In this document: positions 16,829 through 25,694 of the stretch, one piece after another
Layout of the letters: each line of letters opens with the position of its first letter
Numbering within the stretch: the stretch's first letter is position 1
Assembly (NCBI GenBank): GCA_016935695.1
Contig: JAFGQL010000115.1
Coordinates: 1-64,000, forward strand
Origin: Spirochaetales bacterium
Lineage (GTDB): Bacteria; Spirochaetota; Spirochaetia; JC444; Marispirochaetaceae
Length of the DNA stretch: 64,000 nt
Direction of reading: 5' to 3'
Notes under the pieces: generated by a model
What the model was told of the DNA's origin: nothing
The model's input: the letters and a program-made list of their open reading frames with translations, nothing else
Databases searched by the model: none
Translations under genes and position numbers: made by a program

Positions 16829-17606
16829 CCGCTTCTGGCTCTTCAGCGAGGTCATTCGTCCGGGACTGGATATTCTGGTACTCTCAATCCTCATATACCA
16901 GGTGTACCAAATCCTTGTACAGACAAAGGCCATACAACTGGTAAAAGGCGCCTTTTTGATTGCACTTGTCTATGTACTTGCTTTTTTCCTTAAGCTTGAC
17001 ACCCTGTTATGGATCATGAACGGATTAGTTACCGTCCTTGTCATCATCATTGCCATTGTGTTTCAGCCCGAATTAAGGAACATTTTTACCCGTATCGGTA
17101 CGGGAGACTGGCTGCGGTTTTCTGGACGGAGCAATCCTGTACAAATTGAGACGGTCTTGAATGCGGTAGAAATTCTGAGCGGAAGACGACGCGGCGGATT
17201 GATTGTCTTTACCCGACGTATAGGCTTAAAAAATATCATGGACACCGGCACCAGGATAGGGGCTGAACTTTCATCCAGCCTTGTTTTATCCATCTTCGGG
17301 TTTGACACCCCCCTCCACGATGGTGCAATTATCATCGTAAACGGGAAGATTGCAGCAGCAGGGTGTTTTCTTCCCTTGTCCGAACAGTCTGATATCAGGC
17401 GCAGTTTCGGTACCCGCCACCGCGCCGCCCTCGGTCTTGCAGAAGAAACAGATGCGGTAGTTTTAGTTGTATCCGAGGAAACTGGGGCTATATCTCTGGC
17501 ATATGATGCAAACCTTTATTATGACCTGTCTGCCAAAGAACTCAGACGCTCCCTCAAACAGCTTATAGAATTACGTGAAGATTTTGTTATTGAAGGGGAT
17601 TCGTGA
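16815..17606 (+). CDS. cdaA: Diadenylate cyclase CdaA
   Basis: A 263-residue membrane diadenylate cyclase that makes the second messenger c-di-AMP from two ATP. Three N-terminal hydrophobic segments (about residues 10-80) precede a DisA_N domain with the catalytic DGAIII motif and the GTRHRAALG (RHR) motif. AAGGA lies 7 nt before the ATG. It overlaps folP and is followed by its usual regulatory partner cdaR; the glmM gene that often completes this cluster is absent here, with acpS in its place. Confidence 0.93.
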   Translation: MELLNRFWLFSEVIRPGLDILVLSILIYQVYQILVQTKAIQLVKGAFLIALVYVLAFFLKLDTLLWIMNGLVTVLVIIIAIVFQPELRNIFTRIGTGDWLRFSGRSNPVQIETVLNAVEILSGRRRGGLIVFTRRIGLKNIMDTGTRIGAELSSSLVLSIFGFDTPLHDGAIIIVNGKIAAAGCFLPLSEQSDIRRSFGTRHRAALGLAEETDAVVLVVSEETGAISLAYDANLYYDLSAKELRRSLKQLIELREDFVIEGDS

Positions 17607-18556
17607 TGCGGCTCGACAGATTACTCCAGCGTATGGTTCACAATTGGCCTGTTAAAGCAATGTCACTCGCCGCAGCCGCCCTTCTGTTTTTGTTTCACCG
17701 GATAAGCACCCTGGAAGAACGGTATTTTTCTGTACCGATAGAAATATTGGTAGACGATGCCCTGGCGCCGGCCACACCGTTTCCTCGGACCGCCAGAATT
17801 ACGGTGAGAGGTGAGCGGGGCTCGGTTTTTCGTATCATAGAAGATGATATTGAAGTCTATGCCGATTTCAGTATTCATACTGCAGAAGGTATTTTCAAAG
17901 AACCGGTTCAATATTATAAAAAGGGTTCAGCTTTGGAGGCTGATTTTTTTGAACTTACAATTGATCCTTTGGAACTCACCCTGAATCTTGAGCGAAAGCT
18001 CAGCAAAACCGTACCGGTGAAAGAGCGCTTGACCGGTTATCCGGAAAAAGGCTATGAACTTGGTCAGTATTTCATAGAGCCCAAAGAAATAGTAATAGAG
18101 GGCCCCCGCAGTCATATGGACGGTATAACAGAAGTCTGGACGGAAGAGATCGACATCAACGGTGCCGCCGGAAATATAGATATGCTTGTTTCCCTTGATC
18201 TGGATAACAGTTACATTTCTTCGACGGAACATCAAATGGTCAGGTTTTCTGGTTTCGTTCAGGAAACGCGTATTACCCGTACCTATGATCCTGTTCCCAT
18301 AGTATTGTTTGATGTCCCGGAAAACGTCAGCATACGCTCTACTTTACCTTCAGGGGAAATCAAGGCCCAGGGGCCCCTGTTAAGAATAGATGAGCTTACT
18401 TCCAATGATGTTATCCTGACAGCAGACTGCAGCGGGATTACGGACAGCGGGACCTACAGTATACCGGTCCTCGCGAATGTGCCCGATGGCATCATTGTAT
18501 TATCCTACAACCCCACCAGCATAGAAATTCAGGTTCAGACAGAAGGAGCAGAATAA
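17606..18556 (+). CDS. cdaR: YbbR-repeat protein, CdaA regulator
   Basis: A 316-residue protein with an N-terminal signal anchor (about residues 12-32) followed by YbbR repeats (for example residues 50-110, 135-195 and 225-310). CdaR binds and modulates CdaA in Firmicutes (established there). The start is the second ATG of a GTG-ATG pair, overlapping the cdaA stop as TGATG, with GAAGGGG upstream. Its domain lies outside the cytoplasmic membrane. It is 1 base from acpS. Confidence 0.85.
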   Translation: MRLDRLLQRMVHNWPVKAMSLAAAALLFLFHRISTLEERYFSVPIEILVDDALAPATPFPRTARITVRGERGSVFRIIEDDIEVYADFSIHTAEGIFKEPVQYYKKGSALEADFFELTIDPLELTLNLERKLSKTVPVKERLTGYPEKGYELGQYFIEPKEIVIEGPRSHMDGITEVWTEEIDINGAAGNIDMLVSLDLDNSYISSTEHQMVRFSGFVQETRITRTYDPVPIVLFDVPENVSIRSTLPSGEIKAQGPLLRIDELTSNDVILTADCSGITDSGTYSIPVLANVPDGIIVLSYNPTSIEIQVQTEGAE

Positions 18557-18940
18557 ATGATTCTTGGTATCGGCATAGATATTGTCCATATTAACCGCCT
18601 TGAGCGGTGGAGGACACATAACGGCCTTATTCAGCGGTACTTCCACCCCAAGGAAATAACCGATGCCGAGTCACGGGGAGCCTCCATGGTGCAGTCTCTG
18701 TCGGCCCGTTTCGCTGCCAAGGAGGCTTTTGGAAAAGCCCTCGGTACCGGACTCAGGGGGTTAAAGCTTCAGGACATCCAGGTTAATAACAGCCATAACG
18801 GCAAACCGGAAATAATCCTTCACGGCGAGGCACATGCACGATTTCTGCGTCTCGGAGGTAAGAACCTGTTTGTTTCCCTGACTCATGAAAAAGAAAACGC
18901 TGTTGCCATGGTGGTAATAGAAGGCGGAACTGCAGAATGA
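18557..18940 (+). CDS. acpS: Holo-[acyl-carrier-protein] synthase
   Basis: A 127-residue AcpS phosphopantetheinyl transferase. GIGIDIVHINRLE carries the magnesium-binding Asp and RFAAKEAFGKALG carries the Glu/Lys of the CoA and metal site. AAGGAG is 8 nt before the ATG. It overlaps the DUF2225 gene by 4 bases. In a cdaA-cdaR operon it links lipid synthesis to envelope signalling only by position. Confidence 0.93.
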   Translation: MILGIGIDIVHINRLERWRTHNGLIQRYFHPKEITDAESRGASMVQSLSARFAAKEAFGKALGTGLRGLKLQDIQVNNSHNGKPEIILHGEAHARFLRLGGKNLFVSLTHEKENAVAMVVIEGGTAE

Positions 18941-19776
18941 AAGTTTCATTTTTCCAAAAAAACAAAATGAAATGCCCTGTCTGCGATACCTCATTCTATC
19001 GTGAAGAAATGCTGACAGGAAGAGGGCGGCTCATTGCCGGGGAATTGACCGAACAGCTGCGTCGCTTGTATGAACCCAGTGCCAAGGTGGGTGAAATATT
19101 TCCGTTGATCTACACCATGACAGTTTGTCCTGTCTGTTTTTACGCGACACTGCCTGAAGATTTCCTTTTAGTGAGTGATTCTGCGATCGAAGGACTGAAA
19201 AACGATACAGATAAACGGATACTTTCTGTGAAACACATTTTTGAGGAACTGGATTTTCATGAACCGCGGCAGCTCGCCGAAGGCGCGGCCAGTTATATTC
19301 TGGGTATTGCCAGTTATGATTACTTTTCAGATGATTACAGCCCGGTTGTAAAACAGGGAATACTCGCCTTACGCGCTGCGTGGATTTTTGAAGACCTGGA
19401 AAGGAAAAAGCCGAATCAGAACTACGACTATCTTGCACAGGTAATGTACCGGAAAGCACGTTTTTTCTACTCTCTCGCGGTTGAATATGAGTCCAACGGA
19501 CGGCAGTCCATTGCCAATGCGAAACACCTTGGACCAGACATAGATAAAAATTTCGGTTACGACGGGGTGTTGTATCTGGCTTCCTATCTGGAGTTCCATC
19601 ACGGACCCAGGGCAATAGATGAACAACGGCAAAAAGCCCTTATGTACGCAAAACGTACTGTTGCAAAAATTTTCGGTATGGGCAGGGCAAGCAAGGACAA
19701 GCCCAGCGCCCTCCTGGAGATGTCTAGAGAACTGTATGCCACCATTAGTCAATACATAAAAGTGGATGAGGATTAG
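18937..19776 (+). CDS. DUF2225 protein
   Basis: A 279-residue DUF2225 protein. Two zinc-knuckle-like pairs (CPVC at residues 13-16 and CPVC about 50 residues later) are followed by a helical region of TPR-like repeats. The family occurs widely in Firmicutes and spirochaetes and has no established function. It starts with an ATG overlapping the acpS stop, and truA follows after 6 bases. Confidence 0.75.
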   Translation: MKVSFFQKNKMKCPVCDTSFYREEMLTGRGRLIAGELTEQLRRLYEPSAKVGEIFPLIYTMTVCPVCFYATLPEDFLLVSDSAIEGLKNDTDKRILSVKHIFEELDFHEPRQLAEGAASYILGIASYDYFSDDYSPVVKQGILALRAAWIFEDLERKKPNQNYDYLAQVMYRKARFFYSLAVEYESNGRQSIANAKHLGPDIDKNFGYDGVLYLASYLEFHHGPRAIDEQRQKALMYAKRTVAKIFGMGRASKDKPSALLEMSRELYATISQYIKVDED

Positions 19777-19782
19777 CAGACG

Positions 19783-20535
19783 GTGGACCAACGACGTATA
19801 GCCCTTCTTGTTGCTTATGACGGGTCACAGTACTCAGGCTGGCAGATTCAGGACCGGCAGCGCACCGTTCAGGGTGAAATCGAAGAGGCGCTGCATCAAC
19901 TTCATAAATGCCCTACAAGAATAACCGGCTCAGGCAGGACCGACACCGGGGTGCACGCACTCGGCCAGGTCGCCCATTTTGATACAACATCTTCCATTCC
20001 TGTGCACAAATATACCGATGCGCTGAACTCCCTGCTTTCTCCTGCCGTACGGGTTAAAAAGGCAGCAGAACCTTATACCGGCTTTCATGCCCGGTACGAC
20101 GCCATTGAGCGTGAATATGAGTATCGCATCTTACCCGGAACCCGTCTTTCTCCATTTGACATGGGTTTTGCTTACGGGCTGGACTATATTCCGGATATGA
20201 AACAGTTGAACCGCATTGCATCGGTGCTTAACGGTTGTCATGATTTCACCACCTTTTCTGCTGCGGGAGATAAATGCGAATCAAAAATCCGCAATATAGC
20301 TTCGGCACATTTTTATATGCGGAAAAACATGATACTATTCGTTATCCGCGGCAATGCGTTCCTGTGGAGAATGGTACGTTCTCTTGTAGGAACTATATTG
20401 GAAGATGAAAGGGGCGGCGGCCGTGATTATTTCATGATGCGTCTGAACGGCCGTGACCGGAGTATGGCAGGCGCCACCGCTGTACCGGGAGGTTTATATT
20501 TACGCAGGGTCTGGTATGGAAAAGACATATTCTGA
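19783..20535 (+). CDS. truA: tRNA pseudouridine(38-40) synthase
   Basis: A 250-residue TruA. The active-site motif GSGRTDTGVHALGQ includes the catalytic Asp, preceded by YDGSQYSGWQIQ. It modifies positions 38-40 of the anticodon arm. The start is a GTG with a GAGG about 11 nt upstream. It overlaps the uracil-DNA glycosylase gene by 20 bases. Confidence 0.92.
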   Translation: MDQRRIALLVAYDGSQYSGWQIQDRQRTVQGEIEEALHQLHKCPTRITGSGRTDTGVHALGQVAHFDTTSSIPVHKYTDALNSLLSPAVRVKKAAEPYTGFHARYDAIEREYEYRILPGTRLSPFDMGFAYGLDYIPDMKQLNRIASVLNGCHDFTTFSAAGDKCESKIRNIASAHFYMRKNMILFVIRGNAFLWRMVRSLVGTILEDERGGGRDYFMMRLNGRDRSMAGATAVPGGLYLRRVWYGKDIF

Positions 20536-21193
20536 ACAACTGTATCATCTGGTTTGCGACCTCCATGATTATCTGAGCTGGGGAACCAGACAGGAAAGGC
20601 AGGAGCTTTCTTCGCTGCCGCGTCAACAGGACCCTGGTTCAGCCATCATGGAGCTTAACAAGGAAGTAGCCGGATGCAGCCGCTGCCGGCTCCACGAACA
20701 CAGGAACCATCCGGTCCCCGGTGCCGGCAATTTACACCCATTAGTACTGATTGTAGGTGAGGGCCCCGGAAAGGATGAAGACCTCTCAGGTGTACCCTTC
20801 GTCGGGAAAGCGGGGCAGTATCTGGACACCTGGCTTGATGCCATAGGCCTTGTCCGGGAGCAGCACTGTTTCATTGCCAATGTGGTAAAATGCAGACCTC
20901 CCGGAAACCGTGACCCACAGCCCGATGAGAAAGCCGCCTGCATGCCCTACCTTGAACGGCAGATAGACATACTGAAACCTGCATCAATCCTGTGTCTCGG
21001 CCGTATAGCGGCTCAGGCTCTGTTACATACCGAGGAGGGGATCAACAAACTGAGAACCCGTGTACACCGTTATGATTCGATCCCCCTGGTGGCTACGTAC
21101 CATCCCAGCGCGGTATTGCGCAATCCGGAACTGAAACGTCCCGTATGGGAAAATCTTAAAACCCTGAAGGGTTTCATTGCTTCCTTTTTATGA
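20516..21193 (+). CDS. Family 4 uracil-DNA glycosylase (iron-sulfur)
   Basis: A 225-residue type-4 uracil-DNA glycosylase that removes uracil from DNA. Four Cys for a [4Fe-4S] cluster are visible (C54, C57, C126, C142), with motif GEGPGKDED, VVKCRPPGNRDP and the C-terminal HPSA motif. The ATG at 20516 has AGGG 6 nt upstream; a longer in-frame start inside truA has no support. It overlaps truA and priA, so three DNA/RNA-maintenance genes are translationally coupled. Confidence 0.92.
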   Translation: MEKTYSEQLYHLVCDLHDYLSWGTRQERQELSSLPRQQDPGSAIMELNKEVAGCSRCRLHEHRNHPVPGAGNLHPLVLIVGEGPGKDEDLSGVPFVGKAGQYLDTWLDAIGLVREQHCFIANVVKCRPPGNRDPQPDEKAACMPYLERQIDILKPASILCLGRIAAQALLHTEEGINKLRTRVHRYDSIPLVATYHPSAVLRNPELKRPVWENLKTLKGFIASFL

Positions 21194-23145
21194 CTGAATT
21201 TATAGATGTGGCATTGCCTGTCCCCCTTGATGAGGTGTTTACCTACAGTATGCCGGACACCATTATCTGCGATATAGGGTTCCGTGTCGAAGTACTGTTC
21301 CGTTCAAGGAAAATGACCGGCTTCATCGTGAAAATCCATGATTCAGAACCAGCGGTGAATTTTATCATCAAACCAATTCTTCGTGTGATTGATACACAGC
21401 CTCTGTGCTCACCCTATCTGTTGAAACTGGGTCAGTGGATCGCCCGCAGATACTTTTGTTCGTTAGGCGAAGCACTCTCAATGATGTCTCCAGGCGGTAA
21501 GCAGGAACGGACGCCTGGTGGGCTTTTCGCAGAAAATGAACCGGCAGTACAAGACGATCTCGCGTTATCAGATGAACAGATGGCAGCCGTCCACGGAATA
21601 CTTCATGGAAAAAACAGTTTATACTATGTGCAGGGAATTACCGGTTCAGGTAAAACAGAGGTGTTTCTGCAATGTGCAAAAGCTGTTTTGGAACAAGGGT
21701 CCTCTGTCCTCTATCTTGTACCGGAGATAGCACTGACCCATCAATTGATCCAGGATATAGGTACACGTTTCGGACCAATTGTAGGGGTTATTCATTCCCG
21801 GCTGACACCATCACAGAAACTGGAACAGTGGCGCAGGATACAAAGCGGTGAATACCGGTTTGTTATAGGCGCGCGCAGTGCGGTATTCGCACCAATTGAA
21901 AAATACGGACTTATAATCCTGGATGAAGAACATGAAAATTCCTATAAATCGGGGATGAGTCCTCGTTATCATGCCCGTCAGATCGCCATGAAAATTGCCG
22001 GAGATCATGGAGCAAAACTCGTTATGGGGAGCGCCACTCCTTCCGTAGAAGCCTACCACCTTATGTCAAACAACAACATGATGGCATTCAAACTTACCAG
22101 GAGGCTCTCAGGTGGACATTTACCGGCCATACAAGTTGTCGATTTAAAGGGCAAGACCAGCTGTGTGAGCCCCGAGCTGATAGCAGCCATCCATACGACA
22201 AAAGAGGAAGGACATCAGACAATCCTCTTCTTGAACAGAAGGGGGTTCAGCTATTTTTTCCACTGTAAATCATGCGGATTCGAACTGGTGTGTAAACGCT
22301 GTTCTGTACCGCTTACATTCCATAAAAATAAAAACCGGCTTGTCTGTCATTACTGCGGATATTCAACAGCGCCACTGGATGTTTGTCCGGAATGCGGCTC
22401 CCTTGATGTGGGCTATTCCGGATTCGGTACTCAGAAAATAGAAGAAGATATACGCGCGACCTTTCCGCAGTATTCAATTGAACGTCTCGATACCGATTCG
22501 GTACAGAAAAAGGGGGCGTTGGAACACATTATCAGCAGGTTTAAGCGGGGAGAAGTCGACATACTTCTCGGTACACAGATGGTAGCAAAGGGCCTGAATT
22601 TTCCCAATGTGAAACTTGTTGGCATTGTACAGGCAGACACAAGCCTCAAGCTGCCGGACTTCCGGTCTGCGGAACGCACCTTTTCCCTTATAACCCAGGT
22701 AGCGGGCAGGGCGGGCCGTTATTTCGGTGACGGGAAGGTCATCGTTCAAACATTCATGCCCGAAAATGACGCGATTCGTCTGGCGGCGAACTATGAAACA
22801 GATGAGTTTTACTGCAGGGAAATTGAGATGCGGCGGCTTTTATCCTTCCCGCCCTTTTTTCGAATAATCCGGATAGTATTCAGGGGAAAACAGATAGAAA
22901 AGGTCCGCGAGGCCGGGAACCTGTACGCCAGGGCACTGGGCAGTGATACACCTCCGGGTGTGGAAATTCTGGGACCGTCGGAATGCCCTATTGCAGTCAT
23001 CGCCGGGAATCACCGCTTTCATATTCTTGTACGCAGCGAGAATTTCAGTCTTATGCACCGGTTCATTCAGCATTACCGCACTCAAATGCCGCAATCCAGA
23101 GGTGTCTACATTGAATTCGATCCTGATCCGCAGGCACTTATATAG
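21190..23145 (+). CDS. priA: Primosomal protein N' (replication restart helicase)
   Basis: A 651-residue PriA. Walker A GITGSGKTEVFLQ, DEEH motif, GSATPS and the C-terminal helicase motifs are present, with a zinc-binding Cys cluster (CKSCGFELVCKRC, CHYCG, CPECGS) between them. PriA reloads the replisome at stalled forks. Shorter than the E. coli protein (732), mostly in the N-terminal 3'-end-binding domain. It overlaps the glycosylase gene by 4 bases and ends the folP operon. Confidence 0.93.
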   Translation: MTEFIDVALPVPLDEVFTYSMPDTIICDIGFRVEVLFRSRKMTGFIVKIHDSEPAVNFIIKPILRVIDTQPLCSPYLLKLGQWIARRYFCSLGEALSMMSPGGKQERTPGGLFAENEPAVQDDLALSDEQMAAVHGILHGKNSLYYVQGITGSGKTEVFLQCAKAVLEQGSSVLYLVPEIALTHQLIQDIGTRFGPIVGVIHSRLTPSQKLEQWRRIQSGEYRFVIGARSAVFAPIEKYGLIILDEEHENSYKSGMSPRYHARQIAMKIAGDHGAKLVMGSATPSVEAYHLMSNNNMMAFKLTRRLSGGHLPAIQVVDLKGKTSCVSPELIAAIHTTKEEGHQTILFLNRRGFSYFFHCKSCGFELVCKRCSVPLTFHKNKNRLVCHYCGYSTAPLDVCPECGSLDVGYSGFGTQKIEEDIRATFPQYSIERLDTDSVQKKGALEHIISRFKRGEVDILLGTQMVAKGLNFPNVKLVGIVQADTSLKLPDFRSAERTFSLITQVAGRAGRYFGDGKVIVQTFMPENDAIRLAANYETDEFYCREIEMRRLLSFPPFFRIIRIVFRGKQIEKVREAGNLYARALGSDTPPGVEILGPSECPIAVIAGNHRFHILVRSENFSLMHRFIQHYRTQMPQSRGVYIEFDPDPQALI

Positions 23146-23181
23146 CAACACCGACCTTTGCAGCACAGAGAGCAGATTTCA

Positions 23182-23211
23182 TTGACCATTTTCACTCCTT
23201 TTGTGTACTAT
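23182..23211 (+). promoter_or_regulatory. Promoter of def-fmt, predicted leaderless
   Basis: TTGACC at 23182-23187, an 18-nt spacer and TACTAT at 23206-23211. The def ATG begins 8 nt after the -10 box and no Shine-Dalgarno is present. Confidence 0.65.
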
Positions 23212-23219
23212 AGACGTGT

Positions 23220-23717
23220 ATGTTAGATATAATAACTTTAGGCAACGAAACTCTCAGGAAAAAAGCCCTTCCGGTAGAAAATTTCAACGGTGAACTTGCA
23301 GCATTAGTAGAACAAATGGCACATACAATGATCCTGGAAAAGGGCATCGGTCTCGCCGCGCCTCAGGTCGGTCTTGAACAACGAATTTTCGTCTGCAGCC
23401 CTGACCAAAATGATCTGTATGTATTTATAAATCCGGAAATTGTGGAAACAAGCGAGGGAATTTGCCCCTATGAAGAAGGGTGTTTGAGCATCCCGGGGGT
23501 GTACGCCGATGTTGTACGTCCGGAAAAGATCACCGTACAGGCGTATTCAGTAGACGGTAAACCCTTCACTATACAAGCCGACGATATTCTTGCACGGGTC
23601 ATTCAGCATGAATATGATCACCTCCAGGGAGTCTTGTTCATTGACAGAATCTCGGAACGTAAAAGGGAAAAGCTCATCCGGCACTACGAAAAAATACACA
23701 ATTTGAAAAAGGCATGA
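23220..23717 (+). CDS. def: Peptide deformylase
   Basis: A 165-residue type I peptide deformylase that removes the N-formyl group from new proteins. All three motifs are intact: GIGLAAPQVG, EEGCLSIPG (Cys metal ligand) and QHEYDHL (two His and the catalytic Glu). It overlaps fmt as ATGA. The start codon lies directly after a promoter with no room for a leader. Confidence 0.95.
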   Translation: MLDIITLGNETLRKKALPVENFNGELAALVEQMAHTMILEKGIGLAAPQVGLEQRIFVCSPDQNDLYVFINPEIVETSEGICPYEEGCLSIPGVYADVVRPEKITVQAYSVDGKPFTIQADDILARVIQHEYDHLQGVLFIDRISERKREKLIRHYEKIHNLKKA

Positions 23718-24670
23718 GGATACTCTTTGCGGGTACTCCCGATATAGCCGTTCCTTCTCTCAAGGCTTTGGCCCGGAATTTTACCGTATGCGGAGTACTC
23801 ACAAGTCCGGACAGGGCATCGGGCAGGGGGCGGCATATCTCGTTATCTCCAGTAAAAGAGGAAGCACTGGCTTTAGGTCTTCCTGTTCTTCAACCGGAAC
23901 GTATCAATGCGGATTTTCGATCGGAAGTTACTGCTCTGCATCCTGATGTGCTGGCGGTAGTTGCCTTTTCAAAGATTTTCGGCCCTAAATTTCTTTCGTT
24001 GTTTCCCTTCGGCGGCATCAATTTGCACCCGTCCCTTTTGCCTGCGTATAGAGGACCTTCTCCTCTCCAAACCGCCATACTCAATGGTGATACGCTGACA
24101 GGTATAACGCTGCAGAAGATTTCACTGGAAATGGATGCGGGCGACATTCTTCTGCAGAAGCCCGTCCCCCTCACAGGCAGCGAAACATCCGGCAGTCTCA
24201 CCGCTTACTGCGCTCAGCTTGGCGCGGACATGATGGTGGAGGCTGTTTCTGCATTGGAACGCGGAACGGCAACTCCGTTGCCTCAAGATCATGCAAATGC
24301 GAGCTACTGCAGATTGATCACCAAACATGACGGAATTATAAACTGGTCTGATCCCGCAGAGAAAATTGAACGGCAGGTGAGGGCTTACGATCCATGGCCG
24401 GTCGCTCACACATTCTTTAAGGGTTCTAAATTAAGCATACTTGCTGCTGCCACGTACGTGACAGGTATGGATTCTTCGAGCGATCCGCCCCCCGTTCCGG
24501 GAAAAGTAACAGGTATGGACAAAAAAGCAGGAATTTTGATACAAACAGGACAAGGTACGCTCAGCGTTTCCCGTCTACAATTACAGGCAAAAAAAGCAAT
24601 GGATTTTCAGCCGTTCCTGAACGGGGTCCATGATTTCATTGGTTCGACACTCGGAGGTGAACAATGCTAA
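23714..24670 (+). CDS. fmt: Methionyl-tRNA formyltransferase
   Basis: A 318-residue Fmt that formylates initiator Met-tRNA. The catalytic segment GGINLHPSLLPAYRGPSPLQ includes the Asn and His residues and the N-terminal FAGTPDIAVPSL is standard. It follows def, the classical pair, and its 3' end overlaps the PASTA-protein gene by 7 bases. Confidence 0.94.
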   Translation: MRILFAGTPDIAVPSLKALARNFTVCGVLTSPDRASGRGRHISLSPVKEEALALGLPVLQPERINADFRSEVTALHPDVLAVVAFSKIFGPKFLSLFPFGGINLHPSLLPAYRGPSPLQTAILNGDTLTGITLQKISLEMDAGDILLQKPVPLTGSETSGSLTAYCAQLGADMMVEAVSALERGTATPLPQDHANASYCRLITKHDGIINWSDPAEKIERQVRAYDPWPVAHTFFKGSKLSILAAATYVTGMDSSSDPPPVPGKVTGMDKKAGILIQTGQGTLSVSRLQLQAKKAMDFQPFLNGVHDFIGSTLGGEQC

Positions 24671-25686
24671 AAGAACGGCTTCTCTCGTTGCTTCCCAACG
24701 ATAACGACGACCCCGAAAAGCGGTATTTCAAGACAGTGATATACCTGTCTATGGGATTAATCCTGCTCATGCTTATATCGGGAAGCATCGCCTTTCTGCT
24801 GACCCTCAAACGGGCCGAACAGACCATGGTTCCAGACCTGACAGGCATGGAATTGGAAAACGCGCTGGTTGAACTGCAAAACAGGGAACTTGTTCCCTGG
24901 GTACAGTTGAAATACAGTCAGGATCTTAACGATAAAGGTACAGTGCTGTCCCAGTCACCACAAAGAGGCTCCATCGTTCGGGCAAAAAGCATCATCAGCA
25001 TGGTGGTCAGCAGAGGCAGCGTCATAGATGAGGTAGACGACTACACCGGATGGAATTTGAGCGATCTTGAAATCCATCTCAAAAGTCTGGTTTCCATTTA
25101 CGGACCGCTTTTAACCATTTCGGACACGATCCAGTATGTATTTGATGAAGCACCGGCAGGAACCATACTGGAGCAGGCGCCTTCACCCGGCACTGATATC
25201 TCGGAGCCGACTCAGATTCACCTGGTAGTCAGCAGCGGACCTCAGGGTGAGCAAATAGTCGTTCCAGAACTTACAGAAATGAACTACTGGGATGCAATCC
25301 ATGAGTTATCCACAGAAGGAATTTTCTTTATTGTGAATGCCCGTCCTAAAAGAGGCGAGGAGGAATCCGGTACTGTGGTAAATCAGACCCCGGTACCAGG
25401 TACAAAAGTACCCGCCGATACAATATTCCAGCTCACAATTGCCAACGGTGAATCTGTTGACGAGGACCTGGTATTCGGTGTACTGGAGAAAAGGCTGCCG
25501 AATTACAATATACCTGCTCGTATTAAAGTAGAAGCCATTTCGCCAGCCGGTGAACGAAGAACAGTATACAGTTTCTTGCATCCCGGCGGTCTGTTTTCTG
25601 TTCCCTATTTTGAGAAAATGGGTACAACCATTGTCATTTCTATAGAAGGCGTAGAAAAATTCACCCACTTGGTAGAGAAAGAATAA
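24664..25686 (+). CDS. PASTA-domain membrane protein without a kinase domain
   Basis: A 340-residue protein with one transmembrane helix (about residues 20-45) and three PASTA domains outside the membrane (about 50-117, 118-187 and 190-262; VPDLTGMELENALVEL is typical), plus a C-terminal tail of about 75 residues. PASTA domains bind muropeptides or beta-lactams and usually sit on Ser/Thr kinases or transpeptidases. Here the cytoplasmic part is only about 20 residues, so the protein is a receptor or scaffold and not an enzyme. GGAGG precedes the ATG. ettA follows after 8 bases. Confidence 0.87.
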   Translation: MLKERLLSLLPNDNDDPEKRYFKTVIYLSMGLILLMLISGSIAFLLTLKRAEQTMVPDLTGMELENALVELQNRELVPWVQLKYSQDLNDKGTVLSQSPQRGSIVRAKSIISMVVSRGSVIDEVDDYTGWNLSDLEIHLKSLVSIYGPLLTISDTIQYVFDEAPAGTILEQAPSPGTDISEPTQIHLVVSSGPQGEQIVVPELTEMNYWDAIHELSTEGIFFIVNARPKRGEEESGTVVNQTPVPGTKVPADTIFQLTIANGESVDEDLVFGVLEKRLPNYNIPARIKVEAISPAGERRTVYSFLHPGGLFSVPYFEKMGTTIVISIEGVEKFTHLVEKE

Positions 25687-25694
25687 GGATACCT